From assembly GCA_036274695.1 (NCBI GenBank), contig DASUFF010000030.1, positions 21,739-85,738 on the forward strand: a stretch of DNA of 64,000 nt. Direction: 5' to 3'. Made by a program: the position numbers and the translations under genes. The DNA is from DASUFF01 sp036274695 (lineage in GTDB: Bacteria; UBA10199; JACPAL01; GCA-016699445). The notes below the pieces were generated by a model. That model was not told the DNA's origin. It saw only the letters and a list, made by a program, of their open reading frames with translations, and ran no database searches. Positions 63,761 to 64,000 of the stretch are shown piece after piece (the stretch's first letter is position 1; the number at the start of each line of letters is the position of its first letter).

Positions 63761-64000
63761 ATGAAGACCAAGTTAGCGCTTGTTTTCGCGGCCGGGGCGA
63801 TGCTCACGGCTTCCGTAGCGTCCGCGGTCAGTCTCCAATGGTCCAGTCACACGTGTTTCACGATGGACAGCAGCTTTTACATCTGCAAGCCGGACGATAA
63901 GTGGAACACCCAGGAAACGAACGAGACCCTTCGCCCGGTCAAATTTATCTACGGAAAAATGGGGGCCAATCCCATCATTTGGGTCCAACTGGACAATCTG
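63761..64000 (+). CDS. Exported protein, second paralogue, cut off by the window end
   Basis: 80 codons are visible from ATG 63761, with GGGGGAG upstream. The signal peptide MKTKLALVFAAGAMLTASVA and the mature SLQWSSHTCFTMDSSFYICK and KMGANPIIWVQLDNL follow the upstream protein position by position (ANPVIWLRYDQ there), proving a duplication. This copy has a cysteine pair early in the mature region. Confidence 0.7.
   Translation, partial: MKTKLALVFAAGAMLTASVASAVSLQWSSHTCFTMDSSFYICKPDDKWNTQETNETLRPVKFIYGKMGANPIIWVQLDNL

Overview
The window comes from a GC-rich, gene-dense Gram-negative genome. Lipoproteins, outer-membrane porins, TolC-type channels, ExbB/ExbD and an HME-RND pump indicate two membranes. 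Cys-rich secreted lipoproteins, a thrombospondin-type-3-like Asp-rich repeat, a eukaryotic-type Ser/Thr kinase and a GAF sigma-54 activator suggest a delta-proteobacterial-type lineage (Myxococcota, Bdellovibrionota or a related uncultured class). That placement is an inference; no rRNA gene is present. I see no phage, insertion sequence or CRISPR array. Genes face both ways in short operons that often overlap by 1 to 20 bases.

Layout. 1-7.6 kb: a cut-off TolC-like gene, an MFS exporter, and a metal-efflux pair czcC-czcA with no czcB adaptor between them. 7.6-18.8 kb: tRNA-Arg, NDH-2, RF3, a DsbD-type reductase and a thioredoxin-like partner, a predicted metallopeptidase lipoprotein, EF-P, a SprT-like protein and ExbB/ExbD. 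18.8-24.5 kb: an acyl desaturase divergent from a FabR-like repressor with a palindrome at the desaturase promoter, a large Cys-rich secreted protein, a lone CcmI-C-terminal-like lipoprotein and a BaiN/HI0933-type flavoprotein. 24.5-32.4 kb: an aldehyde dehydrogenase, a Rieske protein, then a sulfate-uptake operon (XRE regulator, porin, sbp-cysT-cysW-cysA). 32.4-41.3 kb: Nfu, TetR, VapBC, and a two-gene system related to 2-hydroxyacyl-CoA dehydratase activases. 41.3-55.8 kb: small soluble proteins, a PhoX-like protein, a five-gene operon of secreted and Pro-rich proteins, the divergent kinase plus sigma-54-type activator, and two tandem lipoproteins. 55.8-64 kb: six tRNA genes, apaG, tig-clpP-clpX-lon and two related exported proteins.

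Three parts look most worth following. (1) The sulfate operon is preceded by a tiny ORF ending Cys-Cys-Arg-Arg-Cys-His. Its Cys codons, the sequence just after its stop, a downstream segment and the first codons of the XRE gene can form three mutually exclusive helices, the layout expected of a cysteine-responsive attenuator. (2) The five-gene secreted-protein operon has a near-consensus -24/-12 promoter, and the divergent locus encodes a kinase-ATPase-TPR protein overlapped by a GAF-AAA-Fis activator; an AT-rich stretch and an inverted repeat lie between. This looks like a self-contained regulated system of unknown purpose. (3) The dehydratase-activase-like pair carries two complete cysteine-bearing ASKHA modules in one chain, preceded by helically phased TTAACC repeats. 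Smaller surprises are a Nudix gene whose start codon directly follows a tRNA-His CCA, and a 38-bp perfect palindrome translated inside a four-helix protein.
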